The position numbers were made by a program, and so were the translations under genes. Shown in pieces: positions 8,071-17,234 of a stretch of 64,000 bases of DNA. Source of the DNA: Kiritimatiellia bacterium (lineage in GTDB: Bacteria > Verrucomicrobiota > Kiritimatiellia > RFP12 > UBA1067); assembly GCA_017403825.1 (NCBI GenBank), contig JAFRDO010000026.1:1-64000 (forward strand), given 5' to 3'. The notes under the pieces were generated by a model, which saw only the letters and a program-made list of their open reading frames with translations, ran no database searches and had not been told where the DNA came from. Numbering within the stretch: position 1 is the stretch's first letter; the number at the start of each line of letters is the position of its first letter.

Positions 8071-8453
8071 CAGAACGGCATGTCGTCCAGGTCTCCCGCA
8101 TCAGCCGGGAGGTCGGGCTCGGCAGGCGCCGGCACGGGCTCGGTACTGGATCCGTCCGCATTCAAGACCTCGATCTTGAGCCCGGTGAGGTCTACGAAAT
8201 ACTGCACGCCCTTCTGCCCCTCCCAGCGGCGCCCGTCAATGACGAAATGCACCTTCGCGCGCTGGCCCTTCTGTATGCCGTCCAACAGCGAGCAGTTGTC
8301 CTTCTTGAACGAAAACTTGACCGGGTTCGGGTACTTCGACGGCGAGTCGACGTCGTTTCCGATGATGATCTCACGCTTGGTGAAGCCGCTGGCAAACGTC
8401 TGGACCGGCAAGACTTCCTCTACGACTCCCGTGTAATCAAAGAACTGCGACAT
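8070..8453 (-). CDS. DUF3127 OB-fold protein with an SSB-like acidic C-tip
   Basis: 127 residues. The sequence from TGVVEEVLPVQTFASGFTKREIII to QYFVDLTGLKIEV matches my recollection of DUF3127, a small OB-fold family related to single-strand DNA-binding proteins. After a proline-alanine linker (about 98-115) it ends DAGDLDDMPF, very like the DDDIPF tip with which true SSB recruits partner proteins. It has a good ribosome binding site (AAGGAGAA) and a TATAAT box upstream and is coupled to prmC. It may be a stand-in or companion SSB; whether it binds DNA is untested. Confidence 0.75.
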   Translation of the reverse strand: MSQFFDYTGVVEEVLPVQTFASGFTKREIIIGNDVDSPSKYPNPVKFSFKKDNCSLLDGIQKGQRAKVHFVIDGRRWEGQKGVQYFVDLTGLKIEVLNADGSSTEPVPAPAEPDLPADAGDLDDMPF

Positions 8454-8476
8454 TTCCTATTCTCCTTTAGCGATGT

Positions 8477-8485
8477 ATTATATCA
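8477..8485 (-). promoter_or_regulatory. Extended -10 promoter of DUF3127-prmC
   Basis: On the minus strand TTTGATATAATACAT has TATAAT at 8482-8477. It is followed by a leader with AAGGAGAA before ATG 8453. It overlaps the last codons of rsmB. Confidence 0.6.
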
Positions 8486-9661
8486 AATTTTCACCATGGC
8501 GGCGGCAAAGGCCCCGTCGTGCCCCGTCTTAAACGGCAACGATTCCTCCATCCTGTCCAGGCGGAATTCGCGATGGCGTGCGAGGAATGCTTCGACCTGC
8601 CCGCCGTTCTCCTCCGGCTCTATGGAGCACGTCGAATACACAAGCAGTCCGCCGGACGCGAGCCGCGCCGCAGCCTTGTCGAGTATCTCCGCCTGCAGGC
8701 TGACTAGCGAGGCCAGCTTCTCCGGCGACCAGTTCCACCGCGCGTCTGGCCGCCGCCGGAAAACGCCAGTGTTCGAGCATGGCACGTCCGCAAGGGCCTT
8801 ATCGAAGGGACAAGGCGCTTCGTCAAGCGACGCCACGACAGCGACGCTACCGTCAAACCCCGTGCGCCGCAGATTCTCGACAAGCCTGCGGCGGCGCACT
8901 GGATTCACCTCGCAGGCCGTGACGGAAGCTCCGCGCCATGCTATCTGCACCGTCTTGCCTCCAGGCGCGGCGCAGGCGTCCAGCACAGCGTCTCCTGGCT
9001 GCGGCGCAAGAAGCTCGACCGCAAGCGCCGTTCCGGGATCCTGCACGATGAAGTCTCCCTCTGCGTAGCCAGACACGTCCCGAACCCTTTCACCGCGCTC
9101 AAGGACAGTGAACGAACCGTCCTTCCTCGCAAGGTATGTCTCGGCAGGCTCGTTGAACAGCCGACAGAGGCGTTCCGCGTCCGCCGCTCCGAAACGCGCC
9201 GTCCAGCGGCGTACCAGTTCCGTCGGGAAACTCTCCCTTTCCTCAAGCGGAGCGGCGGCGAGCGACGCCTCTACGGCGGCGCGGTTGCGTATCAGCGAAT
9301 GCAAGACACCGTTGACGACCTTCGCCACGCTGCGGTTGGGACACGCCTTCGCCGCCTCCACCGTCTCGTTGACGGCGGCGTAGTCGGGCACGTCCGGCAT
9401 GTAGAGGACCTGGGCCGCGCCGACGTATAGCAGCGCCTCAAGCTCTCCCTTCGGCCACTTCGCCAGCAGTTCGCCTAGGACGCGGCGCAGCGGACGCAGA
9501 CGCCGTATTGCGGTGTAGACCACGTCCTGCACGAAAGCGCGGTCTGGACCGTCCGGCAGAAGGTCCGCAGGGAACTCCTTCGACGCCAGCCACCTGGCAA
9601 CGGCAAACGCCGCAATGCGCCGCGCGTTCCGTCCCGACGCCTTGCCTTCGCCCGCGCTCAC
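8483..9661 (-). CDS. rsmB: RsmB/NOL1/Sun-family RNA (cytosine-C5) methyltransferase
   Basis: 392 residues. The N-terminal NusB-like helical domain (FVQDVVYTAIRRLRPLRRVLGEL, YAAVNETVEAAK) precedes the Rossmann SAM domain: VLDACAAPGGKT at about residue 225, ADVPCSNTGVFRRRPD carrying one catalytic cysteine and LLVYSTCSIEPEEN carrying the other. This is the layout of RsmB, which methylates C967 of 16S rRNA. The start is GTG 9661, chosen because it gives a GTGA overlap with the stop of the creatininase-like gene. Somewhat shorter than E. coli RsmB (429). Confidence 0.88.
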   Translation of the reverse strand: MSAGEGKASGRNARRIAAFAVARWLASKEFPADLLPDGPDRAFVQDVVYTAIRRLRPLRRVLGELLAKWPKGELEALLYVGAAQVLYMPDVPDYAAVNETVEAAKACPNRSVAKVVNGVLHSLIRNRAAVEASLAAAPLEERESFPTELVRRWTARFGAADAERLCRLFNEPAETYLARKDGSFTVLERGERVRDVSGYAEGDFIVQDPGTALAVELLAPQPGDAVLDACAAPGGKTVQIAWRGASVTACEVNPVRRRRLVENLRRTGFDGSVAVVASLDEAPCPFDKALADVPCSNTGVFRRRPDARWNWSPEKLASLVSLQAEILDKAAARLASGGLLVYSTCSIEPEENGGQVEAFLARHREFRLDRMEESLPFKTGHDGAFAAAMVKI

Positions 9662-10401
9662 TTGCCGAGGACGCGGCGGAAGTGGTCGAGGATCATCGCG
9701 ACGCCGCCGTCGCCCGTCTCCTTCGACGCCTTGAGCGCGGACTGCGCGTACCAGGCCGTCTTGTCGAACTCGGCCATGTTCACCGTCTCGGGGCAGAGCG
9801 ACATCATGAGCGACGTCTCGCCTTCGCCGGCGTGGTCGAACGGATACTTCTCAAGGACCTTCGCGTCCATGAGCGCGTGGTTCTGTATCCAGATGAACGG
9901 GTTGGCGTCAAGGTTCGTGTGGTCGGTGTAGTACGACGCGCTCGACGGGTCGCCCCACCAGCCATCGCCCTTCTTCTCCTCGAGGAACTCCATGATCACC
10001 TGACGCGATGCAAGTCGGAACGCGAGGTCGGTCGGCATGCCGGCGTTGAAGTCCTCGCTCTGGTGGTGCACGAACGTGTGGATGTTGCGGAAGCCCACGT
10101 CGAGAAGCCCGCGGAATATCTGACGCGCGATCGGCACGAGCGCCTGCGAGTCGACGGGAATCGAGCCACGCCCTTCGCACGGCGCGACGGCGCGCGACGA
10201 CGCGCCCCAGTAGAAGCTGGGCAGTATCACAACCTCCGCCTCCTTCTCGTACTCCCGAAGGGCACGTTCGACGGCAAGCGTGTCCATGCCGACGGGAAGA
10301 TGTTCGGAGTGGTATTCAAGAACGCCGAGCGGCAGCACCACCGGCGTCCGCTTCTTTATCGCCTCGCGGATCTGCGAGGGCCTCATGAGTTCGTATCGCA
10401 T
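9658..10401 (-). CDS. Creatininase family amidohydrolase-like protein
   Basis: 247 residues from ATG 10401, which has AAGGAGAA upstream. An upstream ATG at 10428 is less likely because it lies before this site. Creatininase-fold hallmarks are visible: PLGVLEYHSEHLPVGMDTL near residue 30 has a Glu and His typical of the metal centre, ILPSFYWGASS follows, then HTFVHHQSEDFNAG, and HAGEGETSLMM. The family includes creatinine amidohydrolase and the MftE peptidase; the exact substrate is not predictable. It is the first gene of an operon with rsmB. Confidence 0.82.
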   Translation of the reverse strand: MRYELMRPSQIREAIKKRTPVVLPLGVLEYHSEHLPVGMDTLAVERALREYEKEAEVVILPSFYWGASSRAVAPCEGRGSIPVDSQALVPIARQIFRGLLDVGFRNIHTFVHHQSEDFNAGMPTDLAFRLASRQVIMEFLEEKKGDGWWGDPSSASYYTDHTNLDANPFIWIQNHALMDAKVLEKYPFDHAGEGETSLMMSLCPETVNMAEFDKTAWYAQSALKASKETGDGGVAMILDHFRRVLGK

Positions 10402-10418
10402 TTCAGTTCTCCTTGGTG

Positions 10419-10436
10419 CGGACCACATGCGGTCCG
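10419..10436. repeat. Inverted repeat CGGACC-N6-GGTCCG in a 5' leader
   Basis: A perfect 6-bp inverted repeat in the presumed leader of the creatininase-like gene, between its -10 box (10444-10449) and its ribosome binding site. It could be an RNA hairpin or an operator; nothing else supports either reading. Confidence 0.5.
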
Positions 10437-10443
10437 TGCCGTA

Positions 10444-10449
10444 ATTGTA
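10444..10449 (-). promoter_or_regulatory. -10 box TACAAT of the creatininase-rsmB operon
   Basis: TTGTGATACAATTAC on the minus strand gives an extended -10 of the same kind as the others here, about 42 nt before ATG 10401. Confidence 0.55.
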
Positions 10450-10474
10450 TCACAATTCCGCAGCCACGTGTGCC

Positions 10475-10508
10475 GAAAAAACAAGCGCGAGCCCATAAGG
10501 GCCCGCGC
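10475..10508 (-). terminator. Rho-independent terminator of the HU gene
   Basis: On the minus strand GCGCGGGCCC, loop TTAT, GGGCTCGCGC (10 bp with one wobble pair) is followed by TTGTTTTTT. It is 25 bases after the HU stop codon and is the clearest intrinsic terminator in the window. Confidence 0.88.
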
Positions 10509-10533
10509 CTGCCGTTTTCGTCCCGTCGGAGGC

Positions 10534-10827
10534 TTACGCGAGGACGGCGTCCTTCGCGGCCTTCGCGACGCGGAATTTCACCTTCGTGCGAGCCGGGATC
10601 TTGATGGCTGCGCCGGTCGCAGGGTTGCGGCCCATGCGAGCCTTGCTCTTCGCCTTGATGAGCTTGCCGAGGCCGGGAAGGAGGATTCCCTTCGGGCCCT
10701 TGGCGCCAGCATAGGCGATCTTGAGGAGCTCGTCGTACGCGGCGACGGCCTGCTTCTTGCTGATCTGGGCAGCGTCAGCGATCGCGGCCATGATCTCCGA
10801 TTTGGTGGCAGGAACTTTCTTTGCCAT
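10534..10827 (-). CDS. HU/IHF-family DNA-binding protein
   Basis: 97 residues from ATG 10827 (MAKKVPATKSEIMAAIADAA), with GAAGGA upstream; the open frame upstream to 10956 is leader. The fold is shown by AAIADAAQISKKQAVAAYDELLKIA (helices), GILLPGLGKLIKAKSKAR and the DNA-minor-groove arm GRNPATGAAIKIPARTKVKFRVAKAAKDAV, with the conserved RxNPxTG and a proline-containing arm. It compacts DNA and stabilises bends. It stands alone with its own promoter and terminator. Confidence 0.95.
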   Translation of the reverse strand: MAKKVPATKSEIMAAIADAAQISKKQAVAAYDELLKIAYAGAKGPKGILLPGLGKLIKAKSKARMGRNPATGAAIKIPARTKVKFRVAKAAKDAVLA

Positions 10828-10892
10828 TTTTTGGTCCTTCGTTTGTGTCAGTACTGAAACAGTCGGGAACCCTTCCCTCGTGTCTGATGCGT

Positions 10893-10921
10893 AATTTACA
10901 CTATTTTCTGCGACTTGACAA
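10893..10921 (-). promoter_or_regulatory. Sigma-70 type promoter of the HU gene
   Basis: TTGTCA (10916-10921) and TAAATT (10893-10898) on the minus strand are separated by exactly 17 nt. The leader to ATG 10827 is about 60 nt. It differs from the extended -10 type that predominates in the window. Confidence 0.65.
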
Positions 10922-11001
10922 GGGGGAAATTGTGTTTTTTTTAAGATCCCCTCCACAACAGATTGTATCAGGCTGCCGCGAAAACCGTCAGGACGGACAC
11001 T

Positions 11002-11895
11002 TCATCTTGTTTCGTCGCGAAGGAAAAAACACAATCCGTTGAAGTCTGAGGCGGCGCATTCCGGCCTTGCCTTGGGGCAGCGCGGATGGAACGCGCAGCC
11101 GCTCGGCCAGTCCCACGGCGGCGGCACAGTGCCCGGTATGTCGGAGAGCGGAGCGTCCCTTGGCGCATCAAGGCGCGGCACTGCGGCAAGAAGCCCCTGC
11201 GTGTACGGATGGCGCGGACGGCTTAGCACCGACGCGACGTCGCCGTGTTCGACGACCTCGCCCGCATACATGACGTTGACGAACTTCGCATAGCGCGAGA
11301 CAAGGCCGAGGTTGTGCGTGATGAGCAGGAGCGCCGTCTTCCGCTCGTCGGCCATTCGCACGACAAGGTCAAGCACGTCACGTTGCGTCGTCACGTCGAG
11401 CGCAGTCGTCGGCTCGTCGGCGACCAGCAGGTCCGGCGACTGCGCAAGCGCCATCGCAATCATCACGCGCTGCTGCTGTCCGCCGGACAGCTCGCACGGA
11501 TACCTGCGCACCGTCGAGCCAGGCAGCCCAACGGCCTCAAGCAACTGCGCCACCGCCTCGGCGCGATCCTGACGGCTCCCGGACTCTTCGTTCCGCCTCA
11601 TTCCCTCCTCGACCTGCTTGCCTATGCGCATGACGGGATTGAGGCTCTGCATCGGATTCTGAAACACGTAGGCGATGCGAGGCGAGCCAATGACGCTGCC
11701 GCTTATCTCCGCGCGCTCCACAAGGCCGCCTATCGCAAGCGCGGTCAGCGACTTTCCGCAGCCGGATTCGCCGACGAGCGCGACGCGCCCGTTCGCCGGA
11801 ACGTCAAAAGACACGTTGCGCACCGGCACGGACATCCGACCCTCCATGCGGAAGGCGATCCGCAGATTCCTGACCTGAAGCAAGGGGTCTTTCAT
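11002..11895 (-). CDS. Oligopeptide-type ABC transporter ATPase (OppD/DppD-like), orphan
   Basis: 297 residues. Walker A is GESGCGKS near residue 42, the Q-loop region FQNPMQSLNPV, signature LSGGQQQR, Walker B LLVADEPTTALD and switch H in LLITHNLG. The C-terminal extension HPYTQGLLAAVPRL ... GCAFHPRCPKARPEC is the oligopeptide/nickel transporter domain specific to OppD/OppF/DppD. In Opp systems it energises uptake of peptides (or sometimes sugars) together with a second ATPase, two permeases and a binding protein; none is in the window. It follows the second Gfo/Idh gene by 22 nt, so it is likely co-transcribed with the sugar-oxidoreductase operon. Confidence 0.9.
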   Translation of the reverse strand: MKDPLLQVRNLRIAFRMEGRMSVPVRNVSFDVPANGRVALVGESGCGKSLTALAIGGLVERAEISGSVIGSPRIAYVFQNPMQSLNPVMRIGKQVEEGMRRNEESGSRQDRAEAVAQLLEAVGLPGSTVRRYPCELSGGQQQRVMIAMALAQSPDLLVADEPTTALDVTTQRDVLDLVVRMADERKTALLLITHNLGLVSRYAKFVNVMYAGEVVEHGDVASVLSRPRHPYTQGLLAAVPRLDAPRDAPLSDIPGTVPPPWDWPSGCAFHPRCPKARPECAASDFNGLCFFLRDETR

Positions 11896-11917
11896 TCAGC
11901 AGGCGTGCCGCGCCCGG

Positions 11918-13129
11918 TCAGTTGATCTCGATGACCTTGCCGCCGGCAAGGCGGGAGCGCTCCGCAGCGAAGCAGATGAGGTGGCTCTGAAGCGCCTCTT
12001 CCGTCGTCTCGCGGATCTCGTCGGGATCGTTCCGCCGAAGTATCCGGATCATCTCGGAAACGAGGTTGAAGTCGCCTCCGCCGTGCCGCGACCTGTTTGG
12101 GATCCGGTAGACAGAAGGAACGCCCGTCTCCACCGTGTTGCCGTCGAAGCGGCACACGTCGAGGTTCTCGCCGTCGCCGATGATCTCGCCGCGCGTCATC
12201 GCAATGCGCGTGGTGCGGACGTTCTTCTCGGTGAAGCCCGTCATGACGTGGCTCACCGTAGCGCCGCCTTCGAACTCAAGCATGACCGTCTGGTGGTCTG
12301 GCACGTCGTTGTCGGCCTGGTACACGCACTTGCCGTATTCCGTCTCCTCGATCAGCTTGCGCATCGCATCGTCGGAATGGTCGGCGAACAGGTACTTCAG
12401 CTCGTCGTGGTCGACGTACATGTTCCTTGCGCTCCACACGCAACGCCGCTCGATGTACGGCGGACAGTCCACGCAGCGCGTCGCTGCGCCGCGCGGCATG
12501 TTCTCGCGCCGGAAAAGCTTGATCGACCCGAAGCTCGTGACGCGCCGGCACTTCCGTCCGATCCACCAGACGAACAGGTCGAAGTCGTGCGAGCACTTCG
12601 CAAGAATGATCGGCGAGGACTTCTTCGAGTTCGCCCAGTTGCCGCGCACGTAGGAGTGGGCGACCTTCCAGAACCCGGCGGACTCCTGGTGCGCGATGGA
12701 CACCACCTCGCCGAGCTCTCCGGAATCGATGAGCGCCTTGACGTGGGCGAAGTATGCCGTGTACCTCAGTATGTGGCCGACGATGACGAGACGCTTCTCC
12801 GCAAGGGCGCACTCTATGACCTCGCGGCATTCATCCTCGGTCGGCGATATGGGCTTCTCCAGCAGCAGGTGGTAGCCGGACTTGAGCGCCATGATCGCAG
12901 GTTCGTGATGGAGAGAGTCGGGCATCGTGACCATCACGATGTCGGCCTCCGGATGGTCGTCAAGGCACTCGCGCCAGTCGTTCCAGTAGTACTTTGCGGG
13001 AATCACCCTGGCCTGCACCGGGTCGGCCACGCCGACAATCTCCAGCTGGTCAGGATGCTCCGCCGCGTATTCCGCGTAGGCGCGTCCGCGATACCCTGCT
13101 CCCAGGACTATGGCCTTCAGACGCTTCAT
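11918..13129 (-). CDS. Gfo/Idh/MocA-family NAD(P)-dependent oxidoreductase, cytoplasmic
   Basis: 403 residues from ATG 13129, chosen for the ATGA overlap with the upstream lipoprotein stop. The Rossmann motif is KAIVLGAGYRGRAYAEYA, followed by EKPISPTEDE, the conserved EKP of the family. The C-terminal alpha/beta domain includes CVDCPPYIERRC, a cysteine cluster found in a subset of these proteins. There is no signal peptide, in contrast with the Tat-exported paralogue upstream. The family oxidises or reduces sugars and polyols; the substrate is unknown. It lies in an operon with a sugar epimerase. Confidence 0.88.
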   Translation of the reverse strand: MKRLKAIVLGAGYRGRAYAEYAAEHPDQLEIVGVADPVQARVIPAKYYWNDWRECLDDHPEADIVMVTMPDSLHHEPAIMALKSGYHLLLEKPISPTEDECREVIECALAEKRLVIVGHILRYTAYFAHVKALIDSGELGEVVSIAHQESAGFWKVAHSYVRGNWANSKKSSPIILAKCSHDFDLFVWWIGRKCRRVTSFGSIKLFRRENMPRGAATRCVDCPPYIERRCVWSARNMYVDHDELKYLFADHSDDAMRKLIEETEYGKCVYQADNDVPDHQTVMLEFEGGATVSHVMTGFTEKNVRTTRIAMTRGEIIGDGENLDVCRFDGNTVETGVPSVYRIPNRSRHGGGDFNLVSEMIRILRRNDPDEIRETTEEALQSHLICFAAERSRLAGGKVIEIN

Positions 13130-13611
13130 TTGCAAAGCCGCAGCTGCTGGTCGCAGAAGGTGCGCACGTAGCCGTCGTCGGTTCCGGCGCGCGTCCGTTC
13201 GAGCGCGGCGACCCAGACCTTGCGGCGGGCCGGTGCCTTCGGACACTTGGGACACATCACGAACTGAGTGACGGCGGCGATCTGGGTCAGCGCCAGCGGG
13301 TCGCCGTCGTATGACGTTCCGATCTTCGCGAGAAGCGCGTCCGCCGCCTCGTCGGACGCTACGAACGACGCAAGGACCTCAGGCTTCGTCGCATCCGCAA
13401 CGGCTTGCGGATTCTCGCGCTGCCACTCGTAGGCCATGCGGTAGCCGTCGTTATGCGCCATGGCCTTGCCGTAGTCCGAAAACGCCGTCGGCGCCGACGG
13501 CGCAAGCGCCGGCTTTGGCTCGAACGCGCCATACTTCTCGGTCGCGCACCCCGCCACAAGCAGGACAAGGGACGCGAACGGCAAGAGACGCGAGGCTGTT
13601 GAATTCTTCAT
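13126..13611 (-). CDS. Small lipoprotein of unknown function
   Basis: 161 residues. MKNSTASRLLPFASLVLLVAGC is a lipoprotein signal with a clear LVAGC lipobox. The mature part (SDYGKAMAHNDGYRMAYEWQREN ... TQFVMCPKCPKAPARRKVWVAALERTRA) is mostly helical with a CPKCP motif that could bind a metal. It overlaps the following Gfo/Idh gene by 4 bases (ATGA). I do not recognise the family. Confidence 0.75.
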   Translation of the reverse strand: MKNSTASRLLPFASLVLLVAGCATEKYGAFEPKPALAPSAPTAFSDYGKAMAHNDGYRMAYEWQRENPQAVADATKPEVLASFVASDEAADALLAKIGTSYDGDPLALTQIAAVTQFVMCPKCPKAPARRKVWVAALERTRAGTDDGYVRTFCDQQLRLCK

Positions 13612-13635
13612 GGCTCTTGTTCCTTCCTTGTTCCC

Positions 13636-14967
13636 TTATCCGAACATTTCCTTCCGCCACGGCTCGCGCATCATGTCTTCCTGATACAGGAAGCGCTCCG
13701 CCGCCTCGTCGCCCTTCGCGTGCAGCGTGTCAGGGTCGAACTCGAACCCGCGCCCGAGGCGCCATGCGACGATTGCGAGGTTGAACATCGTGGACGAGCG
13801 GAACCCGTTCGACTCGTTCAGGGCGAACGGAACGCGGCGCTTGCAGGAGTCGATGAAGTCGGTCTGCTGCGGCGCGGGCTTGGGAAGCTCCGCAAGCGTC
13901 TTCAGCACCTTCTCCTCGGACCACCAGCCGCTGGCGTCCTTGATGCGAAGCGTCTTGCCGTCCTTCGCCTTCTTGTACACGCACAGTCCGTTCGAGCCCC
14001 TCAGCAGAGGCTCGTCGCGCAACGACACGTCGCCGTCAAGGATGACCTCCGTGCCGTCGGCGTATGTGAGCGTGAAACGGTCGAAGCTGCCGACCGCCTC
14101 CGGGTGCTGCTTAAGCCCCTTGTAGTCGATTTTCACGGGGCTCGTCTCGTCCTTGCAGAGAAGGTACTGAAGCGGATCGAGATAGTGCTGCGCCATGTCG
14201 CCCAGCCCTCCGGAATCATAGTCCCAGTAGCCGCGGAAGGACGTGCCGAAGCGATGGTCGGTGTACGGCTTCCACGGCGCAGGGCCTAGCCACATGTCCC
14301 AATCAAGCCCGTCTGGAACGACCTGAGCCTTGTCCTGAACGCGCCCGGACCAGCCGAACTTCCACGTGAAGCCCTGGCCCTCGCCGAAGACGCACTTGAG
14401 CGGACCATTGCCCAGGAGCCCGTTTTCCACGATCTGGCGGATCGGCTCGACGGTCGTGCCGAAGCCGTAGAACGTGTTCTGGAACCGGAACCACGTGTTG
14501 AGGCGGAACATGCGCTTCTCGGCCTTAATGACCTCCATCACGCGCTTGCCCTCGCCGACGGTGCGCGTCATCGGCTTTTCGCACCAGACGTCCTTGCCGG
14601 CCTTCGCCGCCATCACGCTCATGCAGCCGTGCCAGTGCGGCGGAGTGCAGATGTGCACGATGTCCACGCACGGATCGGCCAGCAGCTCCATGAAGTTCCC
14701 GTACGCCTTGACCTTGCCCCAGCCGAGCTTCTCGGCCTCGGCGACGGCGGCCGCCGCCCTTGGCGCATAGCAGTCCGTAAGGCCAACGAGCCTAGACCCC
14801 TTGAACGGCAGGTGGTTGGCGCTGTGGGATATCGCTCCGCAGCCGATGATTGCGCGAGCAAGCTGGTTCGATGGCGCGTCCGCGCCCCACAGAGTCTTCG
14901 CCGGAATGATGTTGAAGGCCCCGATCGCGGCGGACACCTTCAGCATCTCTCGTCTCGTCATTTTCAT
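13636..14967 (-). CDS. Tat-exported Gfo/Idh/MocA-family oxidoreductase
   Basis: 443 residues from ATG 14967. The N terminus MKMTRREMLKVSAAIGAFNIIPA is a twin-arginine signal, so the protein is folded with its cofactor before export. The Rossmann part follows: ARAIIGCGAISHSANHLPFKGSRLVGLTDCYA and CEKPMTRTVGEGKRVM. The C-terminal half has WLGPAPWKPYTDHRFGTSFRGYWDYDSGGLGDMAQHYLDPLQYLL, the signature of the large secreted Gfo/Idh group abundant in Planctomycetes and Verrucomicrobia. A role in periplasmic sugar oxidoreduction is inferred from family. It follows the epimerase gene by 17 nt. Confidence 0.88.
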   Translation of the reverse strand: MKMTRREMLKVSAAIGAFNIIPAKTLWGADAPSNQLARAIIGCGAISHSANHLPFKGSRLVGLTDCYAPRAAAAVAEAEKLGWGKVKAYGNFMELLADPCVDIVHICTPPHWHGCMSVMAAKAGKDVWCEKPMTRTVGEGKRVMEVIKAEKRMFRLNTWFRFQNTFYGFGTTVEPIRQIVENGLLGNGPLKCVFGEGQGFTWKFGWSGRVQDKAQVVPDGLDWDMWLGPAPWKPYTDHRFGTSFRGYWDYDSGGLGDMAQHYLDPLQYLLCKDETSPVKIDYKGLKQHPEAVGSFDRFTLTYADGTEVILDGDVSLRDEPLLRGSNGLCVYKKAKDGKTLRIKDASGWWSEEKVLKTLAELPKPAPQQTDFIDSCKRRVPFALNESNGFRSSTMFNLAIVAWRLGRGFEFDPDTLHAKGDEAAERFLYQEDMMREPWRKEMFG

Positions 14968-14984
14968 GGCGCTCTCCCCAAGCC

Positions 14985-15899
14985 TCACTCGGTCAGGCTT
15001 TTCACCGCACGGCATATGTCGCCGGGACGGTCGTCGCCGCCCTCGCGCTCCACGACGTAGTTCCCGCGGAACCCGCCCCTCTCAAGCGCCTTGACGAACT
15101 CCTTGCCGCCGACCTCGCCGTCGCCCCACGGCACCTCTTCGCCCCACGTGCCGGGAACCTTGGTGAACCGGGCGTCCTTCACGTGAATCTGGCGTATCCA
15201 CGGACGGAGGATGCGCAGTGCTTCAAGCGGCTTGCCCTTACCGTAAAGTATCATGTTCGCAGGGTCGAGGTTTATGCCGAGGCCGGGGACCTTGGCCATG
15301 AACTTGGCGAGGTCTTCGGCAGTCTCCTGGCCGGACTCGAGAATCAGCGCCACGTCGTACTTGCGGCACTCGTCGCGCATCCACGTAACCCGCTCCACGT
15401 ACTTCTCCAGAGCCTTGGGGTCGCTCTCGTCAAGGAAGCCAGCGTGCATAAGCATGTACTTGCAGCCAAGCTCCTGCGTAAGCTTCGCGCCGGCGGAGAC
15501 GATCTTCTTGTTCGCCTCCCAGTTCTGGTCCGGCACGATGCCGCCCGTCTTGCGGATGGTCTCAAGCGTGGAATAGTCCTCGCCGACAGCCGCAACCATC
15601 GTCGACATCAGCTTCCACTCGCCGGAGGCGATCTTGGCCTTCACGAACTCCAGCGTCTCCGCTCCCTCTGCCGCGCCGTGGCGCTCGTCGGGCGCGATGA
15701 ACGGCCCCAGCGCGAGCTGTATGCCCTTCACGCCGGCCTTTTCCATCTCCTCCGCGACGCCCTTCATCGGGAGCCGCCAGCTCCAGCTGCAGATGCCGAC
15801 GCGATCGCGGTCGATGCGTCCGTACCTGACGTTGTCATAATGGCACCCCGCCGCGACAACGAGCGCGGCGACCGACAGCAGTCTGATTAACTTGCGCAT
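14985..15899 (-). CDS. Sugar phosphate isomerase/epimerase-like TIM-barrel lipoprotein
   Basis: 304 residues. The N terminus MRKLIRLLSVAALVVAAGC is a lipoprotein signal. The rest is a xylose-isomerase-like TIM barrel: VGICSWSWRLPM, MHAGFLDES, ALILESGQE (metal-ligand Glu), GINLDPANMILYG (Asp) and RQIHVKDARF (His, Asp), with a final GNYVVEREGG. Proteins of this family isomerise or epimerise free sugars and often sit next to Gfo/Idh genes, as here. It is the first gene of the operon running to the OppD-like gene, with a -10 box 8 nt from the start codon. Confidence 0.85.
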   Translation of the reverse strand: MRKLIRLLSVAALVVAAGCHYDNVRYGRIDRDRVGICSWSWRLPMKGVAEEMEKAGVKGIQLALGPFIAPDERHGAAEGAETLEFVKAKIASGEWKLMSTMVAAVGEDYSTLETIRKTGGIVPDQNWEANKKIVSAGAKLTQELGCKYMLMHAGFLDESDPKALEKYVERVTWMRDECRKYDVALILESGQETAEDLAKFMAKVPGLGINLDPANMILYGKGKPLEALRILRPWIRQIHVKDARFTKVPGTWGEEVPWGDGEVGGKEFVKALERGGFRGNYVVEREGGDDRPGDICRAVKSLTE

Positions 15900-15907
15900 A
15901 ATGTTGA

Positions 15908-15916
15908 ATTATACCA
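15908..15916 (-). promoter_or_regulatory. Extended -10 TGGTATAAT, leaderless start for the epimerase operon
   Basis: TATGGTATAATTC on the minus strand has TATAAT at 15913-15908 and an adjacent TGG. Eight nt separate the hexamer from ATG 15899, with no ribosome binding site. Confidence 0.65.
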
Positions 15917-15930
15917 TAAAATCCCGGCCG

Positions 15931-16469
15931 TCACTTCGCCGCGATGAAGTTGCGCCCGGCCTCTACCGCCTTCAGGTTGAGGTCGAGAAGGTTGGCCTTG
16001 CGTGCGGAGATGGTGTGCTTCAGGGCGTCCAGCACCGTGTCCGACTTGACGACCTTCAGCTTTTCCACTATCGCGCCGAGGATTATCATGTTCGCGAGCG
16101 AGGCAGCCTCCATCGCGGTGGCCATCTGGGTGGCGGGAATGTAGACGACGTCGACGTCGGTGCGACGCACCTTGCGCGAGATCAGCGACGAGTCGACGAA
16201 GATCGTGCCGCCGGGGGCGACCGCGTCCTCGAACTTGTCGAGCGAAGGCTCGTTCATAACCATCAGCACGTTCGGGTGCGCGATGATCGGCGAACCCACC
16301 GGCTCGTCGGAGATTATCACCGAGCAGTTGCACGTGCCGCCGCGCATCTCCGGCCCGTAGGAAGGAAGCCACGAAAGCTCGCGGTCCTCCAGAAGCCCGG
16401 CATATGCCAGCACCTTGCCGGAGAACAGCAGGCCCTGCCCGCCGAAACCGGCCATGATAACTTCGCTCG

Positions 16470-16473
<4 letters not shown>
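15931..16473 (-). CDS. 2-oxoacid:ferredoxin oxidoreductase gamma subunit
   Basis: 180 residues from ATG 16473, with the ATGA overlap to the upstream subunit. [26 protein letters not shown] with GFGGQG, and [18 protein letters not shown] are the standard features of the gamma domain of VOR/KOR. It belongs to a four-gene operon (ferredoxin, alpha, beta, gamma). The enzyme transfers electrons from an oxidative decarboxylation (2-oxoglutarate or branched-chain 2-oxoacids) to ferredoxin, forming an acyl-CoA. Typical of anaerobes. Confidence 0.93.
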
Positions 16474-17233
<760 letters not shown>

Positions 17234-17234
<1 letters not shown>

